Shown piece by piece: positions 1 to 7,457 of a DNA stretch of 23,103 nt. Origin of the DNA: JBATTK01 sp049670505. Lineage in GTDB: Bacteria > Bacteroidota > Bacteroidia > Flavobacteriales > Flavobacteriaceae. The DNA is taken from NCBI GenBank assembly GCA_049670505.1, contig JBATTK010000076.1, positions 1 to 23,103 on the forward strand. The letters run 5' to 3'. Made by a program: the position numbers and the translations under genes. Below the pieces are notes generated by a model. The model had not been told where the DNA came from. It saw only the letters and a list, made by a program, of their open reading frames with translations, and ran no database searches. Positions within the stretch are counted from its first letter, which is position 1. Every line of letters starts with the position of its first letter.

Positions 1-571
1 AGAAACAAGAAACCAAAGACCAGAAACTAGAAGTGAGAGATGAGATACTGAATACTGGAATTAGGCAATAGGTAATAGCTCCTTGCCGTTTGTTGGATAA
101 CCATAAACTGGATATTGGAAGCTAGAAGTTGGATGCCGGATAACTAGAAACTAGAAGTTAGATATGAGAAACCAGAAACCAAATTCTGAATTCTGAATTC
201 TGAATTCCAAAAGCTGCCAACTGAAGACTATCTTTCCAAAGACCGAAAACAAAGAAAAAAGATAAAGGACGAAAGACCAGAACCAGAAACGAGAAACTAG
301 TAATGAGTAATGAGAGATTGGAAGAGGAAGGAGAAAAGATGAAAGAGAAAAGACGAGAAACCAAAACCTTGAACCTTGAACTTTGAACTTTTGAATAGAG
401 AATAGATGTACTTCCCTGATTACTGATTACTGGCTACTGAATACTGTCTCCCCAAATCCCAAATTCCAAATTCCAGAACTGAAACTAGAAACCAGAAACC
501 AAAAACCAGAAACCAAAAACGAAGACCAAAACCGAAAAACCAGAAACGATAGGATTGGCTACTGACTGAAT
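1..571. repeat. Degenerate heptamer satellite (gene-free)
   Basis: This stretch has no credible gene. It reads almost continuously as 7-nt words that change gradually along the array. Examples are AGAAACA/AGAAACC at 1-14, AGAAACT/AGAAGTT/AGATATG/AGAAACC/AGAAACC at 146-180, ATTCTGA three times at 183-203, AGTAATG twice at 299-312, AACCTTG twice then AACTTTG at 365-385, and TACTGAT/TACTGGC/TACTGAA/TACTGTC at 421-448. AGAAACC recurs near the right end (487-500, 508-514). The register slips by a base in places, for example a 6-nt unit at 279-284. The plus strand is strongly purine-rich. The array runs into the stop codon of meaB. Function is unknown; it could be slippage-derived satellite DNA or a transcribed spacer. 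Confidence 0.8.
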
Positions 572-1666
572 TCATGTATCCCTTGCTATGGACAGATACG
601 CATCCAGCAGTTGTTTCGCAGCCACAAATGGGGATACTTTACCTTCCATGACTTCCTGGAGTCGTTGATCCAACATTTTCTTTACCGACTTGTTTTGATA
701 AAATTCATATTTAAGTCGGTCATCTATAGTCTGTAGTAACCAGTACTTATTCTGCTCTTTACGTTTGGAAGTAAAACTCCCCTTTTCCTTGCCCAAAGCA
801 ACATACCCATAAATCATTTCCCATATTTCCGTTATTCCCGATTGCTCCAAAGAAGAGCAGGAATGTACTTTTGGTATCCATCCATTTTCTTTGGGAGGGT
901 ACAAATGTAACGCACGTGTAAACTCTACTTTTGCCAGTTTGGCGCGCTTAATGTTATCACCATCGGCCTTATTGATTACGATGGCATCCGCCATTTCCAT
1001 AATGCCCCTTTTCATGCCTTGGAGTTCGTCACCTGCACCTGCTAGCTTTAACAATAAAAAGAAGTCTACCATACTATGTACGGCGGTCTCGCTTTGTCCA
1101 ACACCAACAGTCTCTATCAGGATTACGTTATAACCGGCAGCTTCACAAAGAATAATGGTCTCTCTGGTCTTGCGGGAAACTCCGCCAAGGGATTCCCCGG
1201 AAGGTGAGGGGCGTATGAACGCATTGGCATCTTTTACCAATTCTTGCATTCTTGTTTTATCTCCCAAAATACTGCCTTTACTAAAAGAACTGGTAGGGTC
1301 TACGGTTAAAACCGCGACCTTTTTTCCCATGGAAGTCAGGATTTTTCCAAAAGTCTCTATAAAAGTGCTTTTGCCCACTCCGGGTACTCCCGTTATACCA
1401 ATACGTATACTTTCACTTTTGCGGGAAAGACAATTCCCGATTACCTCATTGGCCTTCTTTAGATGGGCCGTATTGGTGCTTTCTACTAAGGTAATGGCTC
1501 TTCCCAAAGCAGTTTTATCCCCTTTAAAGATTCCTTCGGTAAGTGCTTTGATCGAAGGGACATTCTTCCTAAAAGATTTAATTTTGGAAATACTATCCGA
1601 ATTTATGTTTTTATTCTTCCCCAAGTTCAGTTGTTGATTGGAACGCCCACTTTCGTTGTGTCCCAC
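572..1666 (-). CDS. meaB: MeaB/ArgK-type G3E GTPase (methylmalonyl-CoA mutase chaperone)
   Basis: This is a cytosolic P-loop GTPase of the MeaB family. The family protects and reloads adenosylcobalamin-dependent acyl-CoA mutases such as methylmalonyl-CoA mutase. The 364-residue protein shows the P-loop GVPGVGKS (about 93-100), a DPTS motif with Asp123, the switch region IETVGVGQSE (about 184-193) and the base-recognition motif NKAD (232-235). The C-terminal helices match the family's dimerisation arm. Length is normal for flavobacterial MeaB, which carries a polar N-terminal extension. The start codon lies inside the end of the upstream DUF2911 gene (40-nt overlap), and no other Met occurs before residue 113, which supports this start and suggests translational coupling. 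No mutase gene lies within the window, so its client must be encoded elsewhere. Confidence 0.93.
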   Translation of the reverse strand: MGHNESGRSNQQLNLGKNKNINSDSISKIKSFRKNVPSIKALTEGIFKGDKTALGRAITLVESTNTAHLKKANEVIGNCLSRKSESIRIGITGVPGVGKSTFIETFGKILTSMGKKVAVLTVDPTSSFSKGSILGDKTRMQELVKDANAFIRPSPSGESLGGVSRKTRETIILCEAAGYNVILIETVGVGQSETAVHSMVDFFLLLKLAGAGDELQGMKRGIMEMADAIVINKADGDNIKRAKLAKVEFTRALHLYPPKENGWIPKVHSCSSLEQSGITEIWEMIYGYVALGKEKGSFTSKRKEQNKYWLLQTIDDRLKYEFYQNKSVKKMLDQRLQEVMEGKVSPFVAAKQLLDAYLSIARDT

Positions 1667-2187
1667 GACAAGGCAAGATGTAGTTGCCCGGTATGCTCAA
1701 AGGAGATGTTAAAATTTTCTTGGGACGCAGATAGGTTTTCTACGGGAACTTGCACTTTCAGTATATCAGATTCCGGTTTTCTGGTAGTTTCCCTTCCTCC
1801 GCTACTGATGGTAACCCCCCAATCCGGAATATCTTCGTTAAATATAATGTCCCAGGTCTCCTTTCCCGGTTTTGCCCATAAGGAATAGGTGCCTGCGGGA
1901 AGGGTCTGATCTATTATTTTGATATCCGTTCCGGTGGTGAAAGTAGTAGGCTCATTAGCACCGGTTCTCCAGACTACGTCATAGGGTACCAATTCTCCAA
2001 AAATAACCCTTCCTTTTTTTGATGGACTACTGTAATTTACCAATAGGTCAAACCCATTCATGTTATAAGTGGTGGTGGTTTCGGGACTGTGTTTTTTGGT
2101 CTGTTTCTTCATATACGGCCCTACGACAAGGAAAAACAATAGGGCCAGGGCCCCGACTACGATCAATAACCATTTTAAGAATTTCAT
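1627..2187 (-). CDS. DUF2911 family membrane-anchored protein
   Basis: This is a 186-residue protein with one N-terminal membrane segment (about residues 5-25) followed by a basic stretch, so most of it should face the periplasm. The rest matches the DUF2911 pattern common in Bacteroidota: a YSSPSKKGR block, then GELVPYDVVWRTGANEPT, then LPAGTYSLWAKPG and WDIIFN, and a C-terminal beta-rich part. Function of the family is unknown; the fold is predicted to be a small beta sandwich. It sits 29 nt after galM and overlaps the meaB start by 40 nt, so the three genes are probably one transcript. The functional link between them is not obvious. Confidence 0.85.
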   Translation of the reverse strand: MKFLKWLLIVVGALALLFFLVVGPYMKKQTKKHSPETTTTYNMNGFDLLVNYSSPSKKGRVIFGELVPYDVVWRTGANEPTTFTTGTDIKIIDQTLPAGTYSLWAKPGKETWDIIFNEDIPDWGVTISSGGRETTRKPESDILKVQVPVENLSASQENFNISFEHTGQLHLALSWDTTKVGVPINN

Positions 2188-2216
2188 ATTGCTGTCTGTT
2201 TTGATTAGCAGTAGGC

Positions 2217-3125
2217 CTAATTTACAAAACCAAATTCAAACACGGAATGATTGTAATAGGTTTCTCCAGGATGTAGGATACTCGAAGGAAAATGCGGCTT
2301 ATTGGGAGCATCGGGATAGTTTTGCGTTTCAAAACAAATTGCCGGAAATGACTTTGGCGTATATAGCACCATGGCCGGTTGGTTGGTAGTAACCTGCATA
2401 TGGATTCCCGTTATATCGGAATATACCTTGGCGGCCTCTTTGGTGTTGTCATCAATGATATAAGGAGTATCCAAACTAATTTTTGATATGCGCCTATCGG
2501 ATAAAAAGTCGTAATCCGAATTGAGTACGGGAATATGCTTGCCCGTGGGTATAAGGTCTTTGCAGATTTCCAATCTTTGGGAGCTATTGACATATAGTTT
2601 ATAGTGGTCAACGGTATCGGCATCATCCAATTGAAAATAGGAATGATTGGTCAGGTTTACTACCGTGGTCTTATCCGTAATAGCCTTATGGGTAATATGT
2701 AGCGCGTTGTCCAACAGTTTATAAGTCACCGTGGCTTTGAGATTTCCGGGGTAGCCTTCTTCCATATCGGGGCTTAGATAGGATAGTTCTACAAACGGAT
2801 ATTTGTCGGGACTCTTTTCTATAAACGTCCAATATTTTTTTCCAAAACCTTCTTTCCCACCATGAAGATGTATGCCATTTTCGGCATAAATAGGATAGGT
2901 TTTACCCTTGAGAATAATACTTTCTTTGGAGATTCTGCCCGCATAGCGTCCGATACATGCCCCTAAAGAGAAGCCATCATTTATATATTCCAAAGGATTT
3001 TCATAACCGACCACCACGTTTCTTGTGTTGCCGTACTTATCTTTTACTTGTAACTTTTGGATGATCGCCCCGTAGTCCAGAACAGTAAGGGAAATAAAAT
3101 CGTTTTTAATCGTAATTTGCTTCAA
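2217..3125 (-). CDS. galM: Aldose 1-epimerase (mutarotase)
   Basis: Galactose mutarotase family enzyme, interconverting alpha and beta anomers of aldohexoses such as glucose or galactose in the cytosol. No signal peptide is seen. The 302-residue sequence is slightly short for the family (about 340) but has all key positions: the GRYAGRI motif with the substrate-binding Arg (60/64), NGIHLHGG with His86/88, VNLTNHSYFQL with the catalytic acid candidate His161, and CFETQNYPDAPN with the catalytic base candidate Glu266. It is the first gene of a likely galM-DUF2911-meaB transcript and is divergent from the ECF sigma factor across 116 nt. No other sugar-pathway gene lies beside it, so the physiological sugar cannot be named. 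Confidence 0.93.
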   Translation of the reverse strand: MKQITIKNDFISLTVLDYGAIIQKLQVKDKYGNTRNVVVGYENPLEYINDGFSLGACIGRYAGRISKESIILKGKTYPIYAENGIHLHGGKEGFGKKYWTFIEKSPDKYPFVELSYLSPDMEEGYPGNLKATVTYKLLDNALHITHKAITDKTTVVNLTNHSYFQLDDADTVDHYKLYVNSSQRLEICKDLIPTGKHIPVLNSDYDFLSDRRISKISLDTPYIIDDNTKEAAKVYSDITGIHMQVTTNQPAMVLYTPKSFPAICFETQNYPDAPNKPHFPSSILHPGETYYNHSVFEFGFVN

Positions 3126-3241
3126 GTAACTTGTTTTAGGGAAAATTTAAAATTAATATAAAAATAATCGTTTTCTGCAACATCGGAATATTTTGACCGT
3201 CCTTAGGATAACAACAACTGTAACCCGACTAGAGACCGACC
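3126..3241. promoter_or_regulatory. Divergent intergenic region, galM / ECF sigma
   Basis: This 116-nt AT-rich gap separates two divergent start codons and must hold promoters for both the galM cluster and the sigma factor operon. I do not see a convincing TTTG/TAnnTTTG pair on either strand, and no strong Shine-Dalgarno sequence precedes either ATG. An ECF-type self-regulated promoter is possible but cannot be picked out from one copy. Confidence 0.4.
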
Positions 3242-3781
3242 ATGTTTCAAATTGATTTGGTAGAGCAATGTAAAACTAACGATCGTAGAGCCCAATTAAA
3301 GCTCTATAAACAGTACTGTGATGGTATGTTTTGTGTTGCGATGCGCTTTTTGAAAAATTCGGACGATGCGGAAGACGTTCTGCAGGAGTCCTTTATAAAA
3401 GCTTTTCAAAAAATAGATCAATTTAAGGGCGAGGTCACTTTTGGGGCTTGGTTAAAGCGGATCGTAATCAATAAAAGCATCGATTTTCTGAAATCCAAAC
3501 GGGAGCTCTTAGTGTTAAATGAAGCTTATATGCATGTTGCCGAGGATGAGGATTGGACCATAGCGGATGGGATTACCGTAGCGGAGGTAAAAGGGGCTAT
3601 AGAACAATTACCGGAGAATTATAAATATGTAGTGCAACTGTTTTTGGTAGAAGGCTATGACCACAATGAAATCTCCCAAATTCTGAATTTGACAGGAACG
3701 GCATGTAGAACTAGACTATTAAGGGGCAAGGGCTATTTAAAGGAACTATTAAAAAAAAGAAATTATGGCACAGGATCTTAG
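3242..3781 (+). CDS. RNA polymerase ECF-type sigma-70 factor
   Basis: This is a 179-residue alternative sigma factor that directs RNA polymerase to a small regulon. Region 2 spans about residues 20-90 and includes the DDAEDVLQESFIKAF signature (41-55) and the GAWLKRIVINKSIDFLK stretch (68-84). Region 4 spans about 115-168, with the LPENYKYVVQLFLVEGYDHN start and the recognition helix around ISQILNLTGTACRTRLLRG. There is no extra domain. The 3' end overlaps the next gene by 17 nt, an arrangement typical of sigma/anti-sigma pairs in Bacteroidota. It heads a three-gene plus-strand unit with a single-pass membrane protein and a secreted DUF4097-like protein. The inducing signal is not evident. 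Confidence 0.95.
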   Translation: MFQIDLVEQCKTNDRRAQLKLYKQYCDGMFCVAMRFLKNSDDAEDVLQESFIKAFQKIDQFKGEVTFGAWLKRIVINKSIDFLKSKRELLVLNEAYMHVAEDEDWTIADGITVAEVKGAIEQLPENYKYVVQLFLVEGYDHNEISQILNLTGTACRTRLLRGKGYLKELLKKRNYGTGS

Positions 3782-4361
3782 GGAAATGTTCAAAACGCAA
3801 AGAGAGGAAGAAGTGTATTCCATTAAGAAAGGGCATGAAGCACGCTTTTTAGATCGCTTGGACAAAGAGCTGCCAAAGCAAAGGAAATCACCCTTTTTTA
3901 TAGCTAAGATAGCGGCTTCCCTTCTTGTGTTGATCAGTATCGGTATTTTCACGTACCAACAGTATTCCAAGGAAGATATTTTGGAAACCTCGGTGGCGGA
4001 CAAGGATAAGGAGGTACAGGAGGCTAATGGGATTTCTTTAGGGGATTTGTCACCCGATTTAAAGAAAGTGGAAAGCTATTATGTGGCCAATATCAATTTA
4101 GAACTCTCCCAATTAAACATCTCTAAGGACAACAAGGATTTGGTAGATAGTTTTATGGATCGTTTGGAAGAACTCAATACGGAATATCAAAAGTTGAATA
4201 CGGAATTGAACGAAATAGGCCCTAATGATCAGACCATAACGGCCTTGGTCAAGAATTTACAGTTGCGTTTGGAGTTGTTACAAAAGCTAAGGGAAACGTT
4301 GAACAATTTAAAATCATCAAAAAATGAAACCGATATTGTTGGAAATATCAATAGCATATAG
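3765..4361 (+). CDS. Single-pass membrane protein, putative anti-sigma factor
   Basis: The 198-residue product has a short charged cytosolic N-terminus (about 1-42) with the GHEARFLDRLDKELP pattern (23-37), one membrane segment (about 43-65, FFIAKIAASLLVLISIGIF) and an extracytoplasmic part. Residues 100-190 look strongly helical and probably coiled-coil, rich in Leu, Glu, Asn and Lys. No zinc-binding anti-sigma motif (HxxxCxxC) is present. Position and topology fit a membrane anti-sigma partner of the overlapping ECF factor, with the 42-residue tail as the sigma-binding part. That role is inference from context; direct sequence similarity to characterised anti-sigma proteins is not evident. 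The start overlaps the sigma gene by 17 nt, suggesting coupled translation. Confidence 0.75.
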   Translation: MAQDLREMFKTQREEEVYSIKKGHEARFLDRLDKELPKQRKSPFFIAKIAASLLVLISIGIFTYQQYSKEDILETSVADKDKEVQEANGISLGDLSPDLKKVESYYVANINLELSQLNISKDNKDLVDSFMDRLEELNTEYQKLNTELNEIGPNDQTITALVKNLQLRLELLQKLRETLNNLKSSKNETDIVGNINSI

Positions 4362-4428
4362 CAAATTGATTTTTTTTGACAATCAAAGGTTACATGTGAT
4401 CGTAAAATAATCTATAAAAATCACACAC

Positions 4429-5871
4429 ATGAAACAGTTACAGCAAATAATGGTTAAAACAAGTATACTTACATTATGTCTAATGGCCATAGGAGTATAT
4501 GGTCAGCATACAAAAACCTATAAGGAAACCTTTAACGTAGGGAATGATGCGGTATTGGATATCAATACCAGTTATACGGATATTGAATTTGAAACTTGGA
4601 ATAAGGACCAAATACAAATAGAGGCCGAGATAACCCTTAATGGTGCTTCCGAGGAAGAGGCAGAGGTGTATTTTGAAAATGCAGGGATTAAAATAGTCGG
4701 TAATAGCAAGAATATAGAAGTAAGCACAAGGAGCGAAAATACCTGGGGTTTTAATGGGAGATCAGTAGGCAATGTTGAAAAGTTTCATATAACGATTCCT
4801 GATATTCCCAATTTGGAACCCTTGTTCTTGGATTTGCAAATTCCGGATTTGCCCGTAATTCCCGAAATGCCACCAATGCCACCAATGCCCATTCAAAGTT
4901 TTGATTATGGAGAATATAAGAAAGAAGGGGAAAAATATTTGGAGGAATGGAAAAAGAAGTTCGAAGAAAGCTATGATGATGAATACAAAAAACGTTTGGA
5001 GGAGTGGAGCGAAAGATTAAAGGCAAGGGTAGCGGAAAGGGAAGAACAAATGGAGGAAAGAAAAATGGAGCGTGAAGAGCGAATGAAGGAGCGTGAAGAA
5101 ATGAGAAAGGAACGTGAAGAGATGAGGAAGGAAAGGGTCATGGAAATGGAGGAACAAAAAAGAGAAATGGAAGAGCGAAAAGCATTGGGAAGAAATATCA
5201 TTATTTCACGGGATGATGGGCCTAATGTATTCTATTGGTCCTCCGAGGGCAGGAATAAAAATTACAAGGTGAAGAAGACCATTAAAATTAAGATGCCCAA
5301 GTCCACAAAGCTTAAAATGAACGTTCGCCACGGCGAGGTGAAACTGGCAGAAAACACCAAGAACATCCATGCAACTTTGTCCTATACGAGCTTGTTGGCT
5401 TCAACCATCGATGGGGATAAGACCTTTATCAATGCCTCCTATTCCCCGGTAAGTGTACAAAAATGGAATTATGGGCAACTTAAAACGGATTATTCCGATA
5501 AGGTCAATTTAAGGGAGGTGGGGAGTCTACGTTTAAGTGCAGTATCATCGGATATAACTATCGATCATCTACTAAGCAGTATTTATGCGAAGAATAATTT
5601 GGGGGAGTTAAAAATAAATTCGATATCGGACAATTTTAATGACATGGATATTACCGTTCAGAACGGGGAGCTCGTATGTGTGCTCCCCAAAACACCTTTT
5701 TCTATTTCGGTAAACGGAATATCTTCGAAATTTAGTTCTCCCGCAGGCCTAAGCTTGGATAAAACCCAAAATAACAACACGGTTCTGCATAAGGGCTATC
5801 ATATCAATAAAAACAGCGGTAAATCTATTGTTATAACTTCAAAATATAGTGAAGTAGTATTAGAGCGATAG
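4429..5871 (+). CDS. Secreted DUF4097-like beta-repeat protein with charged single-helix insert
   Basis: This 480-residue exported protein has a signal peptide (about 1-25, cut near VYG/QHT). The N-terminal part (about 26-123) and C-terminal part (about 256-480) are beta-rich and follow the DUF4097 / putative auto-adhesin pattern, for example VLDINTSYTDIEFETWNKDQ near 42-61 and MNVRHGEVKLAENTKN further on. Between them lies a Pro/Met-rich linker (about 124-155, with repeated MPPMPP) and then about 90 residues (160-253) almost entirely of Glu, Lys, Arg and Met, likely a long single alpha helix. It follows the anti-sigma gene after 67 nt and is probably the third gene of the operon. The function of such proteins beside ECF factors is unknown; an envelope sensor or surface role is possible. 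Confidence 0.8.
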   Translation: MKQLQQIMVKTSILTLCLMAIGVYGQHTKTYKETFNVGNDAVLDINTSYTDIEFETWNKDQIQIEAEITLNGASEEEAEVYFENAGIKIVGNSKNIEVSTRSENTWGFNGRSVGNVEKFHITIPDIPNLEPLFLDLQIPDLPVIPEMPPMPPMPIQSFDYGEYKKEGEKYLEEWKKKFEESYDDEYKKRLEEWSERLKARVAEREEQMEERKMEREERMKEREEMRKEREEMRKERVMEMEEQKREMEERKALGRNIIISRDDGPNVFYWSSEGRNKNYKVKKTIKIKMPKSTKLKMNVRHGEVKLAENTKNIHATLSYTSLLASTIDGDKTFINASYSPVSVQKWNYGQLKTDYSDKVNLREVGSLRLSAVSSDITIDHLLSSIYAKNNLGELKINSISDNFNDMDITVQNGELVCVLPKTPFSISVNGISSKFSSPAGLSLDKTQNNNTVLHKGYHINKNSGKSIVITSKYSEVVLER

Positions 5872-6603
5872 TTATTCCTGTAGCACCAAAGTCCCAAAAA
5901 TATCCGCATTTATCCATCCTTGATTTTTATCCTCTCCAGGCACAAAAACCGAACCAATAAAATTTTCCCTTTCCATACTTCCATCATTATCGCAATAGGC
6001 GAGTGCAAAACCAACCTTTTTGTTGTCGATCAGTGTCTTGGGCGTATTTTTTGCTCCGTCTAAGTACGTATCACTATACAGTCTTATGGCAATTTCCCAT
6101 GTGGTCATGTTGCCTACCGTTGCCTTTTCGGAAAGTACATGTTCATTATAAAGTTGAGGTTCCTTATTGGGGCCAAGATCAACTACATTCCCATCCAAGG
6201 CTATATGATAGGCAAATGCATTATGACTAAACTGATGCAGTCCGCCAGAGTTATCCTCGTCTACAAAAACTTCCACGCAATCATCGTCCCACCAAAGCTT
6301 CAATGGGTCCTTATATTGGTCATACAATACGTCATCGATGATTTCTACTAAAATGTAGAGCGCATCCTTGTCCCATGACAGTTTATATCTGCCATTAAAA
6401 TCCTCATGGGTATAGGAATCGCCTATCCAGTTCTGATCCAAGGGGTGCCATTGCGCTATGTTCCAGCAGTTATCGGTTGCTTTTCCGTCCAAAACCGGAC
6501 TTTTTAACGCTTTTTTTACTTCAATGATCTGATGGTCTTTCTTTTTGGGGCTATTGCAGGCTAAAAAGAAAAATACTAGGGGTAAAAGGTATATATTTTT
6601 CAT
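5872..6603 (-). CDS. CBM9-like (carbohydrate-binding family 9) lipoprotein
   Basis: The 243-residue lipoprotein has a signal peptide with the lipobox ending at Cys16 (FFLAC). The mature part matches the CBM9-like/DOMON fold often annotated as a sugar-binding or cellobiose-dehydrogenase-like cytochrome-binding domain. Motifs include VLDGKATDNCWNIAQW near residues 37-52, YKLSWDKDALYILVEIIDD near 73-91, DDCVEVFVDEDN and a C-terminal RENFIGSVF stretch. No catalytic domain is attached, so ligand binding at the outer membrane is the likely role, with the ligand unknown. It follows msrA by 37 nt in the same direction. Its stop codon directly abuts that of the convergent DUF4097-like gene, with no bases between. 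Confidence 0.85.
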   Translation of the reverse strand: MKNIYLLPLVFFFLACNSPKKKDHQIIEVKKALKSPVLDGKATDNCWNIAQWHPLDQNWIGDSYTHEDFNGRYKLSWDKDALYILVEIIDDVLYDQYKDPLKLWWDDDCVEVFVDEDNSGGLHQFSHNAFAYHIALDGNVVDLGPNKEPQLYNEHVLSEKATVGNMTTWEIAIRLYSDTYLDGAKNTPKTLIDNKKVGFALAYCDNDGSMERENFIGSVFVPGEDKNQGWINADIFGTLVLQE

Positions 6604-6640
6604 AAGCCTAAAATACTAAATTTAAGCTTTATGCTGCCCT

Positions 6641-7327
6641 TTAGTGAGCTTCTTCCTTTAGGTATTCACCAAAATTCTTCTTAAAACGGTTAAATCTAGG
6701 GATGGAAACATTCCGGATATAGGAGTTGTTGGGATTGTTTTTTTCATAATCCTGATGGTAATCCTCTGCATCATAGAATGTAATGAATTCAGTCACTTCG
6801 GTCACTATAGGACGTCCGTAAACTTCACTCTCTTCCAAAGCGGTCTTGTAGCTCTCAATAATTTTCTTTTCCTCCCCGTTCTTATAAAAGGCCACCGAGC
6901 GGTATTGCGTACCCCTATCCGGTCCCTGCCTGTTTAGACTTGTGGGGTCATGGGAACCAAAAAACACCTGTACCAACGTAATAAACGAAACTTCTTTGGG
7001 GTCATAGTAGACCTTAACAGCCTCCGCATGACTGGTCAATCCGCGGGCCACATTTTCATAAGTGGGATTTTCCTCGGTACCACCCGAATATCCCGAGACT
7101 ACTTCCTTTACACCTTTTACACTTTCAAAGATGACTTCTACGCACCAAAAACAGCCGCTTGCGAAGTAAGCGGTTTCATATGGTGCCAAATCCTGTGGTC
7201 TGGGTTTTGTATCCTCGGCAATAACTTTTTCTGCGCCGCCTACGGCATCCATTTTTTTATTTCTGGATTCACAACTTGTAGATAATAAGATGAACAGGCT
7301 AAGTAATGTAATTTTAAAGATATCCAT
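6641..7327 (-). CDS. msrA: Peptide methionine sulfoxide reductase A, lipoprotein form
   Basis: Reduces the S-epimer of methionine sulfoxide in oxidised proteins, using a reductant such as thioredoxin. The 228-residue protein has an N-terminal hydrophobic segment and a probable lipobox at Cys19 (STSC), so it acts in the envelope rather than the cytosol. The catalytic motif GCFWCVE is at 58-64 with Cys59 as the nucleophile. Also visible are VVSGYSGG, the conserved Tyr and Glu region NPTYENV, SHAEAVKVYYDP, FFGSHDPTSLNRQGPDRGTQYRS and DAEDYHQDY. No MsrB domain is fused or adjacent. It lies upstream of the CBM9-like lipoprotein gene and is divergent from the M23-fold gene across 130 nt. Confidence 0.95.
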   Translation of the reverse strand: MDIFKITLLSLFILLSTSCESRNKKMDAVGGAEKVIAEDTKPRPQDLAPYETAYFASGCFWCVEVIFESVKGVKEVVSGYSGGTEENPTYENVARGLTSHAEAVKVYYDPKEVSFITLVQVFFGSHDPTSLNRQGPDRGTQYRSVAFYKNGEEKKIIESYKTALEESEVYGRPIVTEVTEFITFYDAEDYHQDYEKNNPNNSYIRNVSIPRFNRFKKNFGEYLKEEAH

Positions 7328-7422
7328 TCTTTTTATTTTTCCTTTTAGTGTATTTAAGATACGAATACTTACACGAAAGGGATTAAAAAATGTTAATAAT
7401 TATCATAACGGATTTTTACTGG

Positions 7423-7453
7423 TTTAGAACTAAACAATTCTATCTTATCTTTG
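7423..7453 (+). promoter_or_regulatory. Bacteroidota sigma-70 type promoter overlapping a start codon
   Basis: A perfect TAnnTTTG box (TATCTTTG) lies at 7446-7453. A weak -33 match, TTTA instead of TTTG, lies at 7423-7426 with a 19-nt spacer, within the usual range. The box ends 4 nt before the ATG at 7458, so transcription should begin at or within a few bases of the start codon and the mRNA should be leaderless or nearly so. Confidence 0.6.
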
Positions 7454-7457
7454 AGGT

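Noticed and set aside
158..364. A 68-codon minus-strand frame in the left satellite
   Set aside because: Its Ser/Phe/Leu-rich translation follows from purine-rich heptamers read on the other strand; there is no family signal.
1..571. CRISPR array
   Set aside because: The units are 7-nt words with drift; there are no uniform repeats of 24-40 nt, no spacers and no cas genes.
4362..4428. Separate promoter before the DUF4097-like gene
   Set aside because: A TTTG and a one-mismatch TAnnTTTG (TACATGTG, 4391-4398) are present, but their 12-nt spacing is too short for the Bacteroidota promoter; not assigned.
4751..5201. Minus-strand frames opposite the charged-helix segment
   Set aside because: They are shadows of the Glu/Lys/Arg-rich coding stretch on the plus strand, with Ser/Phe/Leu-rich low-complexity translations.
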